Position numbers and translations under genes: made by a program. Under the pieces are notes generated by a model. That model was not told the DNA's origin and did no database searches. It saw nothing but the letters and a program-made list of their open reading frames with translations. A stretch of 17,316 bases of DNA from JAJRXR01 sp044439985. Its GTDB lineage: Bacteria > Planctomycetota > Phycisphaerae > Phycisphaerales > UBA1924. The stretch spans positions 1-17,316 of the forward strand of contig JBITAG010000309.1 in the NCBI GenBank assembly GCA_044439985.1, written 5' to 3'. Below are positions 15,158 to 17,316 of the stretch, piece after piece. Every line of letters starts with the position of its first letter. Positions within the stretch are counted from its first letter, which is position 1.

Positions 15158-15188
15158 TTGCGGGGGCGAACCCGCCCGGGCCTAGCAT
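15158..15188 (+). promoter_or_regulatory. Possible promoter for the Mrp-type ATPase gene
   Basis: TTGCGG (15158-15163) and TAGCAT (15183-15188) are 19 bases apart, 60 bp before the ATG at 15248, in the divergent gap between the Spy-like and Mrp genes. The -10-like CTAGCAT resembles the CTAGGAT seen before the acetyltransferase at 2364. The spacing is slightly long, and the call is tentative. Confidence 0.3.
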
Positions 15189-15247
15189 CCCCTATCGACG
15201 CGTCCGACGCCCCGGTTCGCCCCGAAATCGCCGCTGGAGTCCCCCTC

Positions 15248-16408
15248 ATGGCCCTTTCCAAACAGTTCATCCGGGACACCCTCAAACAGGTGGAGCTTCC
15301 CTCCGGAGGCGATCTGGTCTCCTCCGGCGCCCTTACCTGGGTCGCCGCCTGCGACGCGATCGCCAACCTGCGGGTCCACCTCCCCGGCTCCCCCGAGCCC
15401 CGGGCGATGAAGAACCTCGCCGCCCTCATCGACACCACCCTGCGCGCCGAAGCCGCGAGCCAGAACATCCCCCTCGAACGCCTCGGCGTTCAGTTCGTCA
15501 ACCACGCCGGGGACGTGGTCGCCAGCTTCGGGGACGCCCCCACCCAGGGCGCCACGCCCCCCCCGGATCCGCGCTCCGAGGACCAGGGCTCGGGCATCCC
15601 CGGCGTGAAGCACATCATCGCCGTCGGCGCCGGCAAGGGTGGCGTGGGCAAGTCCACCGTCGCCGTCAACCTCGCCGTCGCCCTCGCCCGCCAGGGCCAG
15701 AGCGTCGGCCTCCTCGACGGGGACATCTACGGCCCCTCCCTCCCCACGCTCCTCGGCCTCGACGCGCTCGAGCAGAACGTCCTCGACGGCCAGCTCCAGC
15801 CCTTCCTCGTCCACGGCGTCAAGGCCGTCACCCTCGGCAAGATGGTCGATCCCGACAAGCCCCTCATCTGGCGCGGCCCGATGGCGCACGGCGCCTTCAA
15901 GCAGCTCTACGAGCGCACCGACTGGGGCGAACTCGACACCCTCGTCATCGATCTCCCCCCCGGCACCGGCGACGTCCCCCTCACCATGGCCCAGTCCCTC
16001 CGCCTCACGGGCGCCGTCGTCGTCTGCACGCCCCAGCGCGTCGCGCAGGACGACGCCGTCCGCGCCGTCGGCATGTTCAAGCAGCTCGGCGTCGAGGTCC
16101 TCGGCGTCGTCGAGAACATGTCCTACTTCGTCGGGGACGACGGAAAGACCTACGACATCTTCGGGCGTGGCGGCGCCGAGCAGATGGCCCAACGCCTCGG
16201 CCTGCCCTTCCTCGGCGCCATCCCCATCAACACCGCCCTGCGCGCCAACGGGGACGCGGGCGACCCCACACGCAACTTCAACCCGGACACCGCCGGCGGC
16301 GACGCCCTCCCCGACGCGCTCAGCACCCTCGCCCGAAACGCGCTGAGCCAGATCACGCTCGCCTCGATGCAGCAGGCCCGGTCGTCCCCGACACTCTCGA
16401 TCAGCTGA
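15248..16408 (+). CDS. mrp: Mrp/ApbC-type P-loop ATPase, iron-sulfur cluster carrier family
   Basis: A 386-residue cytoplasmic protein of the Mrp/NBP35 family, which in general carries and transfers Fe-S clusters. Residues 5-90 correspond to the N-terminal MIP18/DUF59-like domain, in a divergent form. The ATPase core has the deviant Walker A loop GAGKGGVGKST (127-137), LLDGDIYGPSLPTLLG (155-170), the Mrp signature WRGPMAHGAFKQL (208-220), and VIDLPPGTGDVPLTMAQ (233-249). Where E. coli ApbC has the CXXC that holds the cluster after ENMS, this protein reads ENMSYFVGDDGKTYDIFG (289-306) and has no cysteine. TGGAG at 15235-15239 lies eight bases ahead of the ATG. The longer upstream reading frame has no family match. 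Confidence 0.93.
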   Translation: MALSKQFIRDTLKQVELPSGGDLVSSGALTWVAACDAIANLRVHLPGSPEPRAMKNLAALIDTTLRAEAASQNIPLERLGVQFVNHAGDVVASFGDAPTQGATPPPDPRSEDQGSGIPGVKHIIAVGAGKGGVGKSTVAVNLAVALARQGQSVGLLDGDIYGPSLPTLLGLDALEQNVLDGQLQPFLVHGVKAVTLGKMVDPDKPLIWRGPMAHGAFKQLYERTDWGELDTLVIDLPPGTGDVPLTMAQSLRLTGAVVVCTPQRVAQDDAVRAVGMFKQLGVEVLGVVENMSYFVGDDGKTYDIFGRGGAEQMAQRLGLPFLGAIPINTALRANGDAGDPTRNFNPDTAGGDALPDALSTLARNALSQITLASMQQARSSPTLSIS

Positions 16409-16410
16409 CG

Positions 16411-17250
16411 CTAAAACCGCAGCGTTACCCCCGCGAACACGCGCAGGTCCTCGGTCCTCGGGTTGTCCAGCCCCACGACGACGCCAAGATCGAGCTGGGT
16501 GTCGGCGTCGAGGGCGTACGTGAGCCCCGCGCTCACCGAGGGGCTGTAGTGCCCACGGTCAATGTTCGCATCGCCGATGTACTCCAGATACCCGGCCAGG
16601 TCGCCGACGATGTCGTGACCCACGACCGCGGTGTGCGAGACGGTCGTGTCGTACCCGTTCCCGTCGTGCGAGAACCCGATCTCCGCCTGCGCCCCGAGGT
16701 CCCAGCCGCCCCCGAGCGAGAACGAGACGGGAAGCACGACGCCCCACTCCACCCTCGACGCGCTCACGTCGCGGTCACCGGTCGGGAACACGACGTAGGG
16801 CAGCAGCGCTCCGGCGCTCCGGCCACCCTCGAGCCCCCACAGGCTGATCTTCGACCGGACGCCGAACGAGCCGACGCCGTCCGCGTCGCCGGTCCCATCC
16901 ATCTCCACCCGCTCGTACGGGTTGAACAGCAACTGCAGGTCGGCTCGCTCGGTCAGTCCCAGCTTCAGGTTGATCGGGGCAAAGGAGAACGCGTGCGTCG
17001 CGGCCCCGTCTTCGTCCTCGTAGGCGTACTCCACGACGCTCAGCTCGATCTGCACGGCGCCCGGATCCACCGGGAACGGGCTCTCCGTCGCGTCCGGGCG
17101 GTCGGCGCTCAGGTCGCGGCGCAGCTCACGCGGTTTCGGGTTCCAGAGGGAGTACGGGCGGTCAACCGCTGGCGCCGCCCGCCCGGGCTCTTCGCCGGAC
17201 GCCGTCCCGAACACCAACACCAGTCCGCTCACCATGAATCGATATCGCAT
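16411..17250 (-). CDS. Outer-membrane beta-barrel protein (MetA-pathway-of-phenol-degradation / transporter family)
   Basis: A 279-residue protein with a signal peptide (MRYRFMVSGLVLVFGTASGEE). It has the family's opening block LSADRPDATESPFPVDPGAVQIELS (47-71), followed by alternating amphipathic beta-strands with aromatic girdles and a terminal Phe (VFAGVTLRF), as required for outer-membrane barrel insertion. PF13557-type proteins are annotated as putative transporters or porins; the substrate cannot be inferred, and the link with phenol is only the family name. The start at 17250 is supported by GGAG nine bases upstream (complement of 17260-17263). The longer frame to 17301 would put 17 residues ahead of the signal peptide. 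It converges with the Mrp gene, only two bases apart, with no terminator between them. Confidence 0.82.
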   Translation of the reverse strand: MRYRFMVSGLVLVFGTASGEEPGRAAPAVDRPYSLWNPKPRELRRDLSADRPDATESPFPVDPGAVQIELSVVEYAYEDEDGAATHAFSFAPINLKLGLTERADLQLLFNPYERVEMDGTGDADGVGSFGVRSKISLWGLEGGRSAGALLPYVVFPTGDRDVSASRVEWGVVLPVSFSLGGGWDLGAQAEIGFSHDGNGYDTTVSHTAVVGHDIVGDLAGYLEYIGDANIDRGHYSPSVSAGLTYALDADTQLDLGVVVGLDNPRTEDLRVFAGVTLRF

Positions 17251-17276
17251 GGGCCTGTTCTCCAGAATGTAGTGGG

Positions 17277-17309
17277 GGCTACAAATGCCTTGTGGGCACA
17301 AATGTAGCC
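17277..17309. promoter_or_regulatory. Inverted and direct repeats upstream of the beta-barrel gene
   Basis: GGCTACA (17277-17283) and TGTAGCC (17303-17309) are exact inverted partners. Inside them ACAAATG occurs twice (17281-17287 and 17298-17304), 17 bases apart, close to two helical turns. They lie 27-59 bp ahead of the start of the leftward beta-barrel gene and could form an operator or overlap its promoter. The function is inferred from position only. Confidence 0.35.
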
Positions 17310-17316
17310 AGAGCTA

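Noticed and set aside
1..17316. CRISPR arrays, tRNA, rRNA, transposase genes, riboswitches
   Set aside because: No regularly spaced repeats, cloverleaf-like segments, rRNA-like stretches or transposase motifs were recognised on either strand by reading. A covariance-model scan would be needed to exclude small RNAs.

Overview
The window is very GC-rich. It holds a polysaccharide biosynthesis locus followed by two unrelated short transcription units. No marker gene fixes the taxonomy. The GC content, frequent GTG/TTG starts, a DUF3473 (XrtA-type) polysaccharide deacetylase, a stand-alone four-helix-bundle gene and several sulfotransferases together suggest a planctomycete, perhaps Phycisphaerae. 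That is an inference from gene content, not a demonstrated assignment.

Left edge (1-491): the last codons of a possible upstream gene, then a small four-helix-bundle gene lying between two inverted repeat arms (61-81 and 471-491). The second arm runs into the 5' end of the deacetylase gene, so this looks like a small inserted element.

Polysaccharide locus, all + strand (442-13933): polysaccharide deacetylase, PAPS-type sulfotransferase, three consecutive WcaF-like hexapeptide-repeat acetyltransferases, a beta-propeller protein of unclear role, one GT2 and two GT4 glycosyltransferases, and a second, different sulfotransferase. Next come an exported TIM-barrel protein resembling GH56 glycosidases, an O-antigen ligase/polymerase (Wzy_C type) with a very acidic C-terminal tail, and a second multi-spanning protein resembling oligosaccharide repeat-unit polymerases. 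Many genes overlap by four bases (ATGA or GTGA), which indicates translational coupling. Read together, the locus should build an O-acetylated, N-deacetylated and sulfated glycan, then polymerise or attach it outside the cytoplasmic membrane. No flippase, initiating phosphosugar transferase, export porin or chain-length regulator is in the window, so the locus probably continues to the left.

Right part (13934-17316): a roughly 300-bp intergenic region carries a terminator candidate for each strand, followed by a leftward gene for an exported, Spy/CpxP-like (LTxxQ) protein. A rightward Mrp/ApbC-type P-loop ATPase is divergent from it and lacks the usual C-terminal CXXC. A leftward outer-membrane beta-barrel protein (MetA-pathway-of-phenol-degradation family) converges on the Mrp gene with a 2-bp gap. 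No rRNA, tRNA, CRISPR array or transposase was seen.
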